This document shows positions 37,811-50,316 of a DNA stretch of 64,000 bases, piece by piece. Source of the DNA: Pseudomonas thermotolerans DSM 14292 (lineage in GTDB: Bacteria; Pseudomonadota; Gammaproteobacteria; Pseudomonadales; Pseudomonadaceae); assembly GCF_000364625.1 (NCBI RefSeq), contig NZ_KB822600.1, forward strand, positions 1 to 64,000, read 5' to 3'. The position numbers were made by a program, and so were the translations under genes. Positions within the stretch are counted from its first letter, which is position 1, and each line of letters starts with the position of its first letter. Below the pieces are notes generated by a model. That model saw only the letters and a list, made by a program, of their open reading frames with translations, searched no databases and was not told the origin of the DNA.

Positions 37811-38360
37811 GCTGGCCTCTTACGGTGGACAGCAGGTGTATCCGGCTGTCTTTCAAATGCGCTTTCATTCCTTTGGCGGTGGTCACCCCGTTGGCGGCCT
37901 CGATTCTAACGGCTTGCTCGGTCTGCGCATATTCTTCCTCGGGGAAGACGGTGATGCGGCTGGAGGTGATCACGATCGGTCGGTTCTTGGCGTCGGTGCG
38001 GGCGATGCGTACCTCGTCGATCAGCTCGACCCGGCTGCCGTCCGGGGAGACTTCGGCGCGCTTGCTCTGCACGTGCCAGGGATAGGCGGAGCCGCGGTAG
38101 AGATGCAGATCGGGGGCGGTCACCTCGGTGATTTCGCTGGCCTTGAAATGTTCCACCCTGCTACCGCTCATCTCGTACTGCAGCCTGCCGTCCGGCAGGT
38201 ATTGCATGGTGCGCGCGTTGCTGACGAAGAAGTCCACCGCGTTGGCGTCGCCGGCCACCGGCGCCTGGTCGCGCTGCGGGGCGATGTTCCAGTAGCCGAG
38301 GGCGGCCAGCAGCACGGCGCCGGCGGTGAAGGAGAGGATCAGCAACAGTTTGCGCAGCAT
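37797..38360 (-). CDS. lptC: LPS export protein LptC
   Basis: A 187-residue single-pass inner-membrane protein. The N-terminal anchor is residues 4-24 (KLLLILSFTAGAVLLAALGYW), followed by a periplasmic jellyroll domain with the family run DFFVSNARTMQYLPDGRLQY. It passes LPS from LptB2FG to LptA. It lies 10 bp after kdsC and overlaps lptA. Confidence 0.93.
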   Translation of the reverse strand: MLRKLLLILSFTAGAVLLAALGYWNIAPQRDQAPVAGDANAVDFFVSNARTMQYLPDGRLQYEMSGSRVEHFKASEITEVTAPDLHLYRGSAYPWHVQSKRAEVSPDGSRVELIDEVRIARTDAKNRPIVITSSRITVFPEEEYAQTEQAVRIEAANGVTTAKGMKAHLKDSRIHLLSTVRGQHEVR

Positions 38361-38370
38361 GCTCGGGCCT

Positions 38371-38898
38371 CTACAGGTAGGCGGCCTGGGCGGCCTGCAG
38401 CCGGCTCTGGGCGCGCAGGATCAGCTCGCAGAACTCGCGGGCCGCGCCTTCGCCGCCGCGCGCCCGGGTGACGCCGTGGGCGTGCTCGCGGACGAAGGGA
38501 TCGGCGTTGGCCACCGCCATGCCCAGGCCGACCCGGCGGATCGCCGGCAGGTCGGGCAGATCGTCGCCCAGGTAGGCGACCTGCTGGCGCTCCAGTCCGA
38601 GCCGGGCGAGCAACTCGTCGAGGGCCGCGAGCTTGTCCTCGCGGCCCTGGAACAGGTGGTGGATGCCGAGGTTTTTCGCTCGTCGCTCGACCACGGGGGA
38701 ACTGCGCCCGGTGATGATCGCGGTCTGCACGCCGGCCTGGATGAGCATCTTGATGCCGTGCCCGTCCAGAGTGTTGAAGGTCTTGAACTCGCTGCCGTCG
38801 GGCAGGAAGTACAGCTTGCCGTCGGTGAGCACGCCGTCGACGTCGAATACCGCCAGGCGGATGTTGCGGGCGCGTTGCAGCAGCTCTTCGCTCATCAC
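38371..38898 (-). CDS. kdsC: 3-deoxy-D-manno-octulosonate 8-phosphate phosphatase KdsC
   Basis: A 175-residue HAD-family phosphatase that releases Kdo from Kdo-8-phosphate. The nucleophile aspartate is in VFDVDGVLTDG (residues near 18-28). IITGRSSPVV and YLGDDLPDLPAIRRVGLG carry the other HAD motifs. It overlaps kdsD by 4 nt (ATGA). Confidence 0.95.
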   Translation of the reverse strand: MMSEELLQRARNIRLAVFDVDGVLTDGKLYFLPDGSEFKTFNTLDGHGIKMLIQAGVQTAIITGRSSPVVERRAKNLGIHHLFQGREDKLAALDELLARLGLERQQVAYLGDDLPDLPAIRRVGLGMAVANADPFVREHAHGVTRARGGEGAAREFCELILRAQSRLQAAQAAYL

Positions 38899-39869
38899 AT
38901 CACCCCGGCGCGCAGCAGGTCGTGCATGTTGAGGGCGCCGACCGGGCGGTCCTGCTCGTCGACCACCACCAGTGCGTTGATCTTGTGGTCCTCCATGATC
39001 TTCAGCGCTTCGGCGGCGAGCATCTCGGCGCGAGCGGTCTTGCCGTGCGGGGTCATCACCTCGTCGATGCTCACGCCGCGGATGTCGATGCCGCGGTCCA
39101 GGGCGCGGCGCAGGTCGCCGTCGGTGAAGATTCCGGCCAGCCTGCCGTCGCGCTCGAGCACCGCGGTCATGCCGAGGCCCTTGCGGGTCATCTCCAGCAG
39201 GGCGTCCTTGAGGGGGATGCCGCGCGGCACTAGCGGCAGTTGCTCGCCGGCGTGCATGACGTTTTCCACCTTGAGCAGCAGGCGGCGGCCGAGGGCGCCG
39301 CCGGGGTGCGAGAAGGCAAAATCCTCGGCGGTGAAGCCGCGCGCCTCGAGCAGGGCGATGGCCAGGGCGTCGCCGAGCACCAGGGAGGCGGTGGTCGAGG
39401 AGGTGGGCGCCAGGTTCAGCGGGCAGGCCTCCTGGCTCACGCCAGCGTCGAGATTGACCTCGGCAGCCTTGGCCAGTGGCGACTCGGGGTTGCCGGTCAT
39501 GCTGATCAGGGTGATGCCCAGACGCTTGATCAGCGGCAGCAGGGTGACGATCTCGGCGGTCGAGCCGGAGTTGGACAGCGCCAGCACGACGTCGTCGCGG
39601 GTGATCATGCCCATGTCGCCATGGCTGGCCTCGGCCGGGTGGACGAAGAAGGATGCGGTGCCGGTGCTCGCCAGGGTGGCGGCGATCTTCCGGCCGATGT
39701 GCCCGGACTTGCCCATGCCGACTACCACCACGCGCCCCTTGCAGGCCAGGATCAGCTCGCAGGCGCGGACGAATTCGGCGCCGATGCGTGGCAGCAGATC
39801 CTGCACCGCTTCGATTTCCAGGCGCAGGGTGCGTTGGGCGGACTGGATGAATTCGCTGGCTTCGGGCAT
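38895..39869 (-). CDS. kdsD: Arabinose-5-phosphate isomerase KdsD
   Basis: A 324-residue enzyme that makes arabinose-5-phosphate for Kdo synthesis. It has a SIS domain (about 40-175, with GRVVVVGMGKSGHIGRKIAATLASTGT and SNSGSTAE) and tandem CBS domains (about 210-320). The ATG at 39869 starts MPEASEFIQSAQRTL, matching the family length. An upstream ATG at 39935 would lie across the promoter, so I rejected it. First gene of kdsDC-lptCAB. Confidence 0.94.
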   Translation of the reverse strand: MPEASEFIQSAQRTLRLEIEAVQDLLPRIGAEFVRACELILACKGRVVVVGMGKSGHIGRKIAATLASTGTASFFVHPAEASHGDMGMITRDDVVLALSNSGSTAEIVTLLPLIKRLGITLISMTGNPESPLAKAAEVNLDAGVSQEACPLNLAPTSSTTASLVLGDALAIALLEARGFTAEDFAFSHPGGALGRRLLLKVENVMHAGEQLPLVPRGIPLKDALLEMTRKGLGMTAVLERDGRLAGIFTDGDLRRALDRGIDIRGVSIDEVMTPHGKTARAEMLAAEALKIMEDHKINALVVVDEQDRPVGALNMHDLLRAGVM

Positions 39870-39905
39870 GGCTACGGCGGGCTCGATGGCTGTGAAAAGC
39901 GCACG

Positions 39906-39911
39906 ATTATA
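39906..39911 (-). promoter_or_regulatory. -10 element of the kdsD-kdsC-lptCAB promoter
   Basis: A perfect TATAAT on the minus strand, 36 bp upstream of kdsD. The -35 is weak (near TGAGCC), so an extended or activated promoter is likely. Confidence 0.55.
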
Positions 39912-39965
39912 ACCGAGAACGGCTGGATGGCTCACCTGTCGGTCGGCATCTCCCGGGCTGTCGGC

Positions 39966-39994
39966 TTGGGCGTGTCCTGCTGCGATGCTATAGT
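39966..39994 (+). promoter_or_regulatory. Sigma-70-type promoter of the mla operon
   Basis: TTGGGC (39966-39971), 17-bp spacer, TATAGT (39989-39994). The expected start point is near 40001, leaving a leader of about 85 nt before mlaF. It is divergent from the kdsD promoter 55 bp away. Confidence 0.7.
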
Positions 39995-40086
39995 GCGCGG
40001 CTCATTCGGGCCGTGCGCGATGTGCGGAGTGCCCTAGAGGGAGCGCCGGACGTCCGTACGGGAAGGCTGCATCGCAAGGAGTCCAG

Positions 40087-40896
40087 ATGAGCGCCGACAA
40101 CGCCTATGCCGTGGAATTGAAGGGGGTTTCCTTCTACCGGGGCACGCGTAGCATCTTCAAGAACGTCGACATTCGCATCCCGCGCGGCAAGGTCACCGGC
40201 ATCATGGGACCTTCCGGGTGCGGCAAGACCACCCTCCTGCGCCTGATCGGCGCGCAGCTGCGGCCTGCCGAGGGAGAGATCTGGGTCAACGGCCGGAACC
40301 TGCCGACCCTGTCGCGCCGCGAACTGTTCGACATGCGCAAGCAGATGGGCGTGCTGTTCCAGAGCGGCGCTCTGTTCACCGACCTGGACGTGTTCGAGAA
40401 CGTCGCCTTCCCGCTGCGGGTGCACACCAAGCTGCCGGAGGAGATGATCCGTGACATCGTGCTGATGAAGCTCGAGGCGGTCGGCCTGCGCGGCGCCATC
40501 GAGCTGATGCCCGACGAGCTGTCCGGCGGAATGAAGCGTCGCGTGGCGCTGGCCCGGGCGATCGCCCTGGACCCGCAGATCCTCATGTACGACGAGCCCT
40601 TCGTCGGCCAGGACCCCATCGCCATGGGCGTTCTGGTACGCCTCATCCGGCTGCTCAACGACGCACTTGGCATCACCAGCATCGTGGTCTCCCACGACCT
40701 GGCGGAGACCGCCAGCATCGCCGACTACCTGTACGTGGTAGGCGACTCGCAGGTGCTTGGCCAGGGCACGCCGGACGAGCTGATGAACTCCGACAATCCG
40801 CGGATCCGCCAGTTCATGCAAGGCCTGGCGGACGGCCCGGTGCCGTTCCACTACCCGGCACCGTCCTACCGCGACGATCTTCTGGGGGCGCGCTGA
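40087..40896 (+). CDS. mlaF: Mla phospholipid ABC transporter ATPase MlaF
   Basis: A 269-residue ATPase of the Mla system that maintains outer-membrane lipid asymmetry (also known as Ttg2A in Pseudomonas). Walker A is GPSGCGKTT, the signature [15 protein letters not shown], and Walker [14 protein letters not shown]. It shares one base with mlaE, indicating coupling. Confidence 0.95.
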   Translation: MSADNAYAVELKGVSFYRGTRSIFKNVDIRIPRGKVTGIMGPSGCGKTTLLRLIGAQLRPAEGEIWVNGRNLPTLSRRELFDMRKQMGVLFQSGALFTDLDVFENVAFPLRVHTKLPEEMIRDIVLMKLEAVGLRGAIELMPDELSGGMKRRVALARAIALDPQILMYDEPFVGQDPIAMGVLVRLIRLLNDALGITSIVVSHDLAETASIADYLYVVGDSQVLGQGTPDELMNSDNPRIRQFMQGLADGPVPFHYPAPSYRDDLLGAR

Positions 40897-41693
40897 TGCG
40901 CAAGATTTCCATCCTCGAGCGAATCCGCCTGCTCGGCCGCTCCGGCATCGACGTGATCGCCGCGCTGGGCAAGTCGACCATCTTCCTCCTGCGCGTGCTG
41001 TTCGGCCGCGGCGGCCTGGGCAACAGTGGCGAGCTGCTGGTCAAGCAGCTCTATTCGGTGGGCGTGCTGTCGCTGGTGATCATCGTGGTCTCCGGCATCT
41101 TCATCGGCATGGTGCTCGCCCTGCAGGGCTACAACATTCTCAAGGACTACGGTTCCGAGCAGGCGGTGGGGCAAATGGTCGCCCTGACCCTGCTGCGCGA
41201 GCTGGGCCCGGTGGTCACCGCGCTGCTGTTCGCCGGGCGCGCCGGCTCGGCGCTGACCGCCGAGATCGGCAACATGAAGTCCACCGAGCAGCTGTCGAGC
41301 CTGTCGATGATCGGCGTCGACCCGCTCAAGTACATCATCGCCCCGCGCCTGTGGGCCGGCTTCATTTCCCTGCCGCTGCTCACCGGGATCTTCTGCGTGG
41401 TGGGCATCTGGGGCGGCGCCGTGGTGGCCATCGACTGGCTGGGCATCTACGAGGGCTCGTACTGGTCGAACATGCAGAACAGCGTGTCCTTCCACGAGGA
41501 CGTGCTCAACGGCCTGATCAAGAGCCTGGTGTTCGCCTGGGTGGTGACCTGGATCGCGGTGTTCCAGGGCTATGACTGCGAGCCGACCTCGGAAGGGATC
41601 AGCCGCGCGACGACAAGAACCGTGGTCTATGCCTCGCTGGCCGTGCTGGGCTTGGACTTCATCCTGACCGCCTTGATGTTTGGAGATTACTGA
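40896..41693 (+). CDS. mlaE: Mla permease MlaE
   Basis: A 265-residue inner-membrane permease with about six helices and the family blocks [44 protein letters not shown] and the C-terminal [28 protein letters not shown]. It joins mlaF and mlaD through one-base overlaps at both ends. Confidence 0.95.
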   Translation: MRKISILERIRLLGRSGIDVIAALGKSTIFLLRVLFGRGGLGNSGELLVKQLYSVGVLSLVIIVVSGIFIGMVLALQGYNILKDYGSEQAVGQMVALTLLRELGPVVTALLFAGRAGSALTAEIGNMKSTEQLSSLSMIGVDPLKYIIAPRLWAGFISLPLLTGIFCVVGIWGGAVVAIDWLGIYEGSYWSNMQNSVSFHEDVLNGLIKSLVFAWVVTWIAVFQGYDCEPTSEGISRATTRTVVYASLAVLGLDFILTALMFGDY

Positions 41694-42163
41694 TGCGTAT
41701 CCGCACCCTGGAAATCGGTGTCGGCCTGTTCCTCCTGGCCGGTGTGCTGGCCTTGTTGCTGCTGGCGCTGCGGGTCAGCGGGCTGACCGTGGATGCCAGC
41801 AAGGACACCTACAAGCTGTACGCCCATTTCGACAATATCGCCGGTCTGACGGTCAGAGCCAAGGTGACCATGGCCGGCGTCACCATCGGCAAGGTCACCG
41901 CCATCGATCTCGATCGCGACACCTACACCGGCCGGGTGACCATGGAGATCGACAGCAGCGTGAACAACCTGCCGTCCGACTCCACCGCCTCCATCCTCAC
42001 CGCCGGCCTGCTCGGTGAGAAGTACATCGGCATCAGCGTCGGCGGCGAGGACGAGGTCCTGAAGGATGGCAGCACCATTCACGACACCCAGTCGGCCTTG
42101 GTGCTGGAAGACCTGATCGGCAAGTTCCTGATGAATTCGGTGAACAACAAAGAATCCAACTGA
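41693..42163 (+). CDS. mlaD: Mla substrate-binding MCE protein MlaD
   Basis: A 156-residue MCE-domain protein with an N-terminal membrane anchor (IGVGLFLLAGVLALLLLAL) and one MCE domain (GLTVRAKVTMAGVTIGKVTAIDLDRDTYTGRVTMEI). It forms a hexamer around MlaE to pass lipids. The length is typical. Confidence 0.95.
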   Translation: MRIRTLEIGVGLFLLAGVLALLLLALRVSGLTVDASKDTYKLYAHFDNIAGLTVRAKVTMAGVTIGKVTAIDLDRDTYTGRVTMEIDSSVNNLPSDSTASILTAGLLGEKYIGISVGGEDEVLKDGSTIHDTQSALVLEDLIGKFLMNSVNNKESN

Positions 42164-42174
42164 GGACCTGATAG

Positions 42175-42828
42175 ATGATCACTGCCCTGCGCCGCGGCCT
42201 GCTGGCCCTGCTCGCCGCCGTCCCCTTGTTCGCCCTGGCTGCTCCCTCGCCGCAGGAGGTGGTGCAGCAGACCACCGACCAGTTGCTGGCCGACCTGAAG
42301 GCCAACAAGGAGCGCTACCGCAGTAACCCCAACGATTTCTACGAGTCGCTGAACCGCATCATCGGCCCGGTGGTGGATGCCGACGGCATCTCCCGCAGCA
42401 TCATGACCGTCAAGTATTCGCGCAAGGCCACCCCGGAGCAGATGAACCGCTTCCAGGAGAACTTCAAGCGCGGCCTGATGCAGTTCTACGGCAACGCCCT
42501 GCTCGAGTACGACAACCAGGACATCCGCGTGCTGCCGAGCAAGGCCCAGCAGGCCGAGCCCGACCGCGCCAGCGTCAACATGGAGGTGCGCGGCACCAGT
42601 GGCGCCATCTACCCGGTGACCTACACCATGGTGCAGATCGGCGGCCAGTGGAAGCTGCGTAACGTGATCATCAACGGCATCAACATCGGCAAGCTGTTCC
42701 GCGACCAGTTCGCCGACGCCATGCAGCGCAATGGCAACGACCTCGACAAGACCATCGACGGCTGGGTGCAGGTGGTCGCCGAGGCCAAGGACGCCGCGGA
42801 AGCGCAGAAGGCTGCCGGCAATGAGTGA
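42175..42828 (+). CDS. mlaC: Periplasmic phospholipid carrier MlaC
   Basis: A 217-residue soluble carrier with a signal peptide (GLLALLAAVPLFALA) and the MlaC domain: PQEVVQQTTDQLLADLKANKERY, RIIGPVVDADGISRSIM, QFYGNALLEYD. It shuttles lipids between MlaFEDB and the outer-membrane MlaA. It overlaps mlaB by 8 nt. Confidence 0.94.
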   Translation: MITALRRGLLALLAAVPLFALAAPSPQEVVQQTTDQLLADLKANKERYRSNPNDFYESLNRIIGPVVDADGISRSIMTVKYSRKATPEQMNRFQENFKRGLMQFYGNALLEYDNQDIRVLPSKAQQAEPDRASVNMEVRGTSGAIYPVTYTMVQIGGQWKLRNVIINGINIGKLFRDQFADAMQRNGNDLDKTIDGWVQVVAEAKDAAEAQKAAGNE

Positions 42829-43126
42829 CGCCAGCATTCGCCAGGTGGACGGCGAGCTGTGCCTGAGCGGGGTGATCGACTACAGCACCGGCCCGGCGCT
42901 GCGCGAGGAGGGCGGACGGCTGATTCGCGCCGCCCAGGCTACCGAGCTGGTGCTCGACTGCAGCGCGGTGGAACACTCCAGCAGCGTCGGCCTATCCCTG
43001 CTGCTGGCCTTCATGCGCGACGCGCAGAAGCACGGCAAGAGCCTGGTGATCCGCGCGCTGCCCGTGGAGATGCGGCAGATCGCCCAGGTTTCCAGGCTGA
43101 TCGAGCTGCTGCCGCTGCGCGATTGA
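42821..43126 (+). CDS. mlaB: STAS-domain protein MlaB
   Basis: A 101-residue STAS protein that binds MlaF and activates the transporter. The conserved segment is LVLDCSAVEHSSSVGLSLLLAFMRD. ATG 42821 lies within the mlaC tail, indicating coupling. Confidence 0.92.
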   Translation: MSDASIRQVDGELCLSGVIDYSTGPALREEGGRLIRAAQATELVLDCSAVEHSSSVGLSLLLAFMRDAQKHGKSLVIRALPVEMRQIAQVSRLIELLPLRD

Positions 43127-43289
43127 ATCTTCCTGTCCAAGCGCTCGGCCGGCCGTGCCAGGCTCGCCGGCGCGCCCTCCGTCAGCGCCCCGGCTCGCGG
43201 GGTTCGCAGGCGGGGGGCTTTTTTGTATGATGGCCGGCCCCACGAAGTCCGGCACCGCCGTGTCCGCCAAGCGCTGATCGAGGTTCGAT

Positions 43290-44820
<1,531 letters not shown>

Positions 44821-44829
44821 GGTGCTGCC

Positions 44830-45462
44830 ATGCTGACCATTGCGCTTTCCAAGGGCCGCATCCTCAACGACACCCTGCCGCTGCTCGCCGAGGCCGGCAT
44901 CGTGCCCACCGAGAACCCGGACAAGAGCCGCAAGCTGATCATCCCCACCACCCAGGAGGATGTCCGCCTGCTGATCGTCCGCGCCACCGACGTGCCGACC
45001 TACGTGGAACACGGCGCTGCCGACCTCGGCGTGGCCGGCAAGGACGTGCTGATGGAGTACGGCGGCCAGCTCTACGAGCCGCTCGATCTCAAGATCGCCC
45101 GTTGCAAGCTGATGACTGCCGGCAAGGTGGGGGTAGCCGAGCCCAGGGGGCGCCTGAAGGTGGCCACAAAATTCGTCAACATCGCCAAGCGCTACTACGC
45201 CGAGCAGGGCCGCCAGGTGGACATCATCAAGCTTTACGGCTCCATGGAGCTGGCGCCGCTGGTGGGCCTGGCCGACAAGATCATCGACGTGGTGGACACC
45301 GGCAACACCCTGCGCGCCAACGGCCTGGAGCCGCAGGAGCTGATCGCCACCGTCAGTTCGCGGCTGATCGTCAACAAGGCCTCCATGAAGATGCAACACG
45401 CGCGCATCCAGCAACTGATCGAGGCGCTGCGCGTCGCTGTGGAGTCCCGGGCCCAGAGCTGA
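44830..45462 (+). CDS. hisG: ATP phosphoribosyltransferase, short form
   Basis: A 210-residue short HisG, which starts histidine biosynthesis. It ends after the catalytic core and lacks the C-terminal regulatory domain, so it should need the HisZ subunit, not encoded here. Family segments are [36 protein letters not shown] and [14 protein letters not shown]. It lies 9 bp after murA. Confidence 0.95.
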   Translation: MLTIALSKGRILNDTLPLLAEAGIVPTENPDKSRKLIIPTTQEDVRLLIVRATDVPTYVEHGAADLGVAGKDVLMEYGGQLYEPLDLKIARCKLMTAGKVGVAEPRGRLKVATKFVNIAKRYYAEQGRQVDIIKLYGSMELAPLVGLADKIIDVVDTGNTLRANGLEPQELIATVSSRLIVNKASMKMQHARIQQLIEALRVAVESRAQS

Positions 45463-45574
45463 GCGGCCCTGGCTCGTTCAGCCGCGACCCATTGTCGCAG
45501 TGCGACCGCCAGGGACGGCGGAAAGGCCGAGAGCACGGGAACCTCTTCGGCGACCTATCCGTGTCATAGCCATT

Positions 45575-45625
45575 TTTCTCGGGTGCCCGCACGGTGGGCT
45601 TGTTAAGCTACTGGCACCCGAGAAA
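45575..45625. repeat. 13-bp perfect inverted repeat upstream of hisD
   Basis: TTTCTCGGGTGCC (45575-45587) and GGCACCCGAGAAA (45613-45625) are fully complementary with a 25-nt spacer. The right arm ends 25 bp before the hisD ATG. A shorter alternative pairing, GCCC with GGGC, uses part of the left arm and the loop. It could be an operator, an mRNA structure controlling hisD, or a processing signal. Without a T-tract it is not a standard terminator. Confidence 0.6.
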
Positions 45626-45650
45626 TCGCCATCCAGATGAGGCTTTCGCT

Positions 45651-46961
45651 ATGACCGCACCCGTTGCCATCCGTCGACTCAACGCCGCCGATCCGGACTT
45701 CGTGCGTCATCTGGACCATCTGCTGTCCTGGGAAAGCGTTTCCGACGACGCGGTCAACCAGCGCGTGCTGGACATCATCAAGGCGGTACGCGAGCGCGGC
45801 GACGCGGCGCTGCTGGAATTCACCCAGCGCTTCGACGGCGTCGAGGCGCAGTCCATGGCCGAGCTGATCCTGCACCGCGAGCGCCTGGAGCTGGCCCTGA
45901 CCCGCATCAGCGCCGAGCAGCGCAGCGCCCTGGAAAAGGCCGCCGAGCGCGTGCGCCTGTATCACGAACGACAGAAGCAGGGCTCCTGGCGCTACACCGA
46001 AGCCGACGGTACCGTGCTCGGCCAGCAGGTCACCCCGCTGGACCGCGCCGGTCTCTACGTACCGGGCGGCAAGGCCGCCTATCCCTCCTCGGTGCTGATG
46101 AACGCCATTCCCGCCAAGGTCGCCGGCGTGCCTGAGGTGGTCATGGTGGTTCCGACCCCGCGCGGCGAGATCAACGAGATCGTCCTCGCCGCCGCCTGCG
46201 TGGCCGGCGTCGACCGGGTGTTCACCATCGGCGGCGCCCAGGCCGTGGCCGCGCTGGCCTACGGCACCGAGAGCGTGCCGCGGGTGGACAAGATCGTCGG
46301 CCCCGGCAACATCTACGTGGCCACCGCCAAGCGCCACGTGTTCGGCCAGGTGGGCATCGACATGATCGCCGGTCCCTCGGAGATCCTGGTGGTCTGCGAC
46401 GGCCAGACCGATCCGGACTGGATCGCCATGGACCTGTTCTCCCAGGCCGAACATGATGAGGACGCCCAGGCCATCCTGGTCAGCCCCGACGCCGCCTTCC
46501 TCGACCGTGTCGCGGAGAGCATGGCCCGCCTGCTGCCGACCCTGGAGCGCGAGCCGATCGCACGTACCTCCCTGGAGGGCCGTGGCGCGCTGATCCAGGT
46601 CGCCGACATGGAGCAGGCCTGCGAGGTGGCCAACCGCATCGCCCCCGAGCACCTCGAGCTGTCGGTGGCCGACCCCGAGCAGTGGCTGCCGCGCATCCGC
46701 CACGCCGGCGCCATCTTCATGGGTCGCTACACCGCCGAGGCGCTGGGCGACTACTGCGCCGGTCCCAACCACGTGCTGCCCACCTCCGGCACCGCACGCT
46801 TCTCCTCGCCGCTGGGCGTGTACGACTTCCAGAAGCGCTCGTCGATCATCCACTGCTCGGCGGACGGCGCCTCTGAGCTCGGCAAGGTGGCCAGCGTGCT
46901 GGCCCGCAGTGAGTTCCTCACCGCCCACGCGCGCAGCGCCGAGTACCGGATCAAGAACTGA
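45651..46961 (+). CDS. hisD: Histidinol dehydrogenase
   Basis: A 436-residue zinc enzyme for the last two oxidation steps to histidine. Diagnostic stretches are [23 protein letters not shown], the NAD region [27 protein letters not shown], the zinc/catalytic part [13 protein letters not shown], and APEHLEL. ATG 45651 is preceded by GAGG at good distance. An inverted repeat separates it from hisG. Confidence 0.97.
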   Translation: MTAPVAIRRLNAADPDFVRHLDHLLSWESVSDDAVNQRVLDIIKAVRERGDAALLEFTQRFDGVEAQSMAELILHRERLELALTRISAEQRSALEKAAERVRLYHERQKQGSWRYTEADGTVLGQQVTPLDRAGLYVPGGKAAYPSSVLMNAIPAKVAGVPEVVMVVPTPRGEINEIVLAAACVAGVDRVFTIGGAQAVAALAYGTESVPRVDKIVGPGNIYVATAKRHVFGQVGIDMIAGPSEILVVCDGQTDPDWIAMDLFSQAEHDEDAQAILVSPDAAFLDRVAESMARLLPTLEREPIARTSLEGRGALIQVADMEQACEVANRIAPEHLELSVADPEQWLPRIRHAGAIFMGRYTAEALGDYCAGPNHVLPTSGTARFSSPLGVYDFQKRSSIIHCSADGASELGKVASVLARSEFLTAHARSAEYRIKN

Positions 46962-46962
46962 A

Positions 46963-46996
46963 ACCCGGCCGTAGGCGCCCGGTCTGCCGGCCGGGT
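46963..46996 (+). terminator. Weak hairpin between hisD and hisC
   Basis: ACCCGGCC (46963-46970) pairs with GGCCGGGT (46989-46996) over an 18-nt loop. There is no T-tract, so partial attenuation or mRNA stabilisation is more likely than full termination. Confidence 0.35.
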
Positions 46997-47032
46997 GCCC
47001 GGGCCTAGCCATTCGCGAGGAGAGAAGGGCAG

Positions 47033-48085
47033 ATGAGCAAGTTCTGGAGCCCCTTCGTCAAGGACCTGGTGCCCTACGTGCCGGGCGAGCAGCCGAAACT
47101 GACCCGGCTGGTCAAGCTGAACACCAACGAGAACCCCTACGGGCCATCGCCCAAGGCCATCGCCGCCATGCAGGCCGAACTGGGCGACAGCCTGCGCCTG
47201 TACCCAGACCCCAACGGCGAGCGCCTCAAGCAGGCGGTGGCCGACTACTACGGGGTCAGGCCGGAGCAGGTGTTCGTCGGCAACGGTTCCGACGAGGTGC
47301 TGGCCCATGCCTTCCACGGCCTGTTCCAGCACGGCCGGCCGCTGCTGTTCCCGGACGTCACCTACAGCTTCTACCCGGTCTACTGCGGTCTCTACGGCAT
47401 CGACTTCGAGGCGATCCCGCTGGACGAGGAATTCCGCATCCGCGTGGAGGACTACGCGCGGCCCAACGGCGGCATCGTCTTCCCCAACCCCAACGCACCG
47501 ACCGGCCGCCTGCTGCCGCTGGAGGCCGTCGAGCGGCTGCTGCAGGGCAGTCCGGACAGCGTGGTGCTGGTCGACGAGGCCTACATCGACTTCGGCGGCG
47601 ACAGCGCGATCGCCCTGATCGACCAATACCCCAACTTGCTGGTCACCCAGACCCTCTCCAAGTCGCGTTCCCTGGCCGGCCTGCGGGTCGGCCTGGCGGT
47701 GGGCCATGTCGAGCTGATCGAGGCCCTGGAGCGGATCAAGAACAGCTTCAACTCCTACCCGCTGGACCGCATGGCGATCGCCGGCGCGGCGGCGGCCTTC
47801 GAGGATCGCGCCTGGTTCGAGGAGACCCGCGCACGGGTGATCGCCAGCCGCGCGGCGCTGGTTGAGGGGCTTGAGGCGCAGGGCTTCGCGGTGCTGCCCT
47901 CGGCGGCCAACTTCGTGTTCGCCCGCCATCCCGCCAAGGACGCCGGCCAGCTGGCTGCCGGGCTGCGCGAGCAGGGGGTGATCGTCCGTCACTTCAAGCA
48001 GCCGCGCATCGCCCAGTACCTGCGCATTACCGTGGGTACCCCGGAGCAGAACCAGGCGCTGCTGGACGCCCTCAAGAGCCTCTGA
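47033..48085 (+). CDS. hisC: Histidinol-phosphate aminotransferase
   Basis: A 350-residue fold-type I PLP aminotransferase. The PLP lysine is K210 in [14 protein letters not shown]. Substrate-binding blocks include [13 protein letters not shown] and [14 protein letters not shown]. It follows hisD by 71 bp with GAGGAGAG before the ATG. A strong bidirectional terminator follows. Confidence 0.96.
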   Translation: MSKFWSPFVKDLVPYVPGEQPKLTRLVKLNTNENPYGPSPKAIAAMQAELGDSLRLYPDPNGERLKQAVADYYGVRPEQVFVGNGSDEVLAHAFHGLFQHGRPLLFPDVTYSFYPVYCGLYGIDFEAIPLDEEFRIRVEDYARPNGGIVFPNPNAPTGRLLPLEAVERLLQGSPDSVVLVDEAYIDFGGDSAIALIDQYPNLLVTQTLSKSRSLAGLRVGLAVGHVELIEALERIKNSFNSYPLDRMAIAGAAAAFEDRAWFEETRARVIASRAALVEGLEAQGFAVLPSAANFVFARHPAKDAGQLAAGLREQGVIVRHFKQPRIAQYLRITVGTPEQNQALLDALKSL

Positions 48086-48095
48086 GGCGCATCGT

Positions 48096-48131
48096 AAAAA
48101 GCCCGGAACGGTTGGTCGTTCCGGGCTTTTT
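48096..48131. terminator. Bidirectional rho-independent terminator between hisC and algW
   Basis: A 15-bp perfect stem, AAAAAGCCCGGAACG (48096-48110) with CGTTCCGGGCTTTTT (48117-48131), and a 6-nt loop. Flanking A and T runs make it work on both strands for the convergent hisC and algW. Confidence 0.95.
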
Positions 48132-48154
48132 CGTGTCTGGCGACCCGTCGCTGC

Positions 48155-49315
<1,161 letters not shown>

Positions 49316-49366
49316 CGATCAATCCTGAGGGTTGCAGGGGGCATCGCTCGCCCCTTAAGGTGCGCC

Positions 49367-49372
49367 ATTATA
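49367..49372 (-). promoter_or_regulatory. -10 element for algW
   Basis: TATAAT on the minus strand about 52 bp upstream of the algW ATG. The -35 at 17 bp is CTGTTT, weak. The divergent Nif3-family gene starts at 49424. Confidence 0.5.
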
Positions 49373-49423
49373 TTGGCCGTCCGTCAAGAAAACAGCGGCC
49401 CGTGACAATTTAAGAGGATATCC

Positions 49424-50182
49424 ATGGCCATCGCCCTGACTACCCTGGTGGAGGAAGCCGACCGCTATCTGGAGGCGGCGCGAATCAGCGATTACTGCCC
49501 CAACGGCCTGCAGGTCGAGGGCCGCCCCCAGGTGCGCCGCATCGTCAGCGGGGTGACCGCGAGCCAGGCGCTGCTCGACGCCGCCGTGGAGGCCGACGCC
49601 GACGTGGTGCTGGTCCACCATGGCTACTTCTGGAAGAACGAGAACCCCTGCATCACCGGCATGAAGCAGCGCCGCCTGCGCACCCTGCTGACCCACGACA
49701 TCAGCCTGCTGGCCTACCACCTGCCGCTGGACGTGCACACGGAGGTGGGCAACAACGTGCAGCTGGCGCGCCAGCTCGACATCATCGTCGAGGGCCCGCT
49801 AGAGCCGGGTAACCCGCGTACCGTGGGGCTGGTTGGCGCCCTGGCCGAGCCGATGAGCGCCCGCGACTTCGCCCGCCGCGTGCAGGACGTGCTGGGCCGC
49901 GAGCCGCTCCTGGTGGAGGGCCGGGGGCTGGTGCAGCGCATCGGCTGGTGCACCGGCGGCGGCCAGGGCTACATCGACACCGCCATCGCTGCCGGGGTCG
50001 ACCTCTACCTGACCGGCGAGGCCTCCGAGCAGACCTTCCACAGCGCCCGCGAGAACGGCATCAGCTTCATCGCCGCCGGCCACCACGCCACCGAGCGCTA
50101 CGGCGTCCAAGCGCTCGGCGAGTATCTGGCTCGCCGCTTCGCCCTCGAGCACCTGTTCATCGACTGCCCGAATCCCATCTGA
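49424..50182 (+). CDS. Nif3-like dinuclear metal centre protein (YbgI/GTP cyclohydrolase I type 2 family)
   Basis: A 252-residue member of the Nif3/YbgI family, which forms a toroidal hexamer with a two-metal site. Metal ligands are expected in VLVHHGYFWK and the C-terminal AAGHHATERYG. From the family it could be a hydrolase acting on a nucleotide or folate-like compound, but the activity is not settled. It is divergent from algW; AGAGGA precedes the start. Confidence 0.9.
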   Translation: MAIALTTLVEEADRYLEAARISDYCPNGLQVEGRPQVRRIVSGVTASQALLDAAVEADADVVLVHHGYFWKNENPCITGMKQRRLRTLLTHDISLLAYHLPLDVHTEVGNNVQLARQLDIIVEGPLEPGNPRTVGLVGALAEPMSARDFARRVQDVLGREPLLVEGRGLVQRIGWCTGGGQGYIDTAIAAGVDLYLTGEASEQTFHSARENGISFIAAGHHATERYGVQALGEYLARRFALEHLFIDCPNPI

Positions 50183-50230
50183 GCGCGGAACGGAAGGCTA
50201 TATCGGTAGATCCTTTCGTTCTAAGCGGTG

Positions 50231-50248
50231 CTCTCTATATGAAGAGAG
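50231..50248. repeat. Inverted repeat in the cysD upstream region
   Basis: CTCTCT-ATATGA-AGAGAG, a 6-bp repeat with a 6-nt centre, about 68 bp upstream of cysD. It could be an operator or part of the -10 region (it contains TATATG). Assignment to a regulator such as CysB is speculative. Confidence 0.35.
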
Positions 50249-50316
50249 TGCTGTGATAAAGTTCGCCCCTCGTCCACGGCCCGTTGGCCGTCCCTGTGAG
50301 AAAGCCGTGAGTAGCC

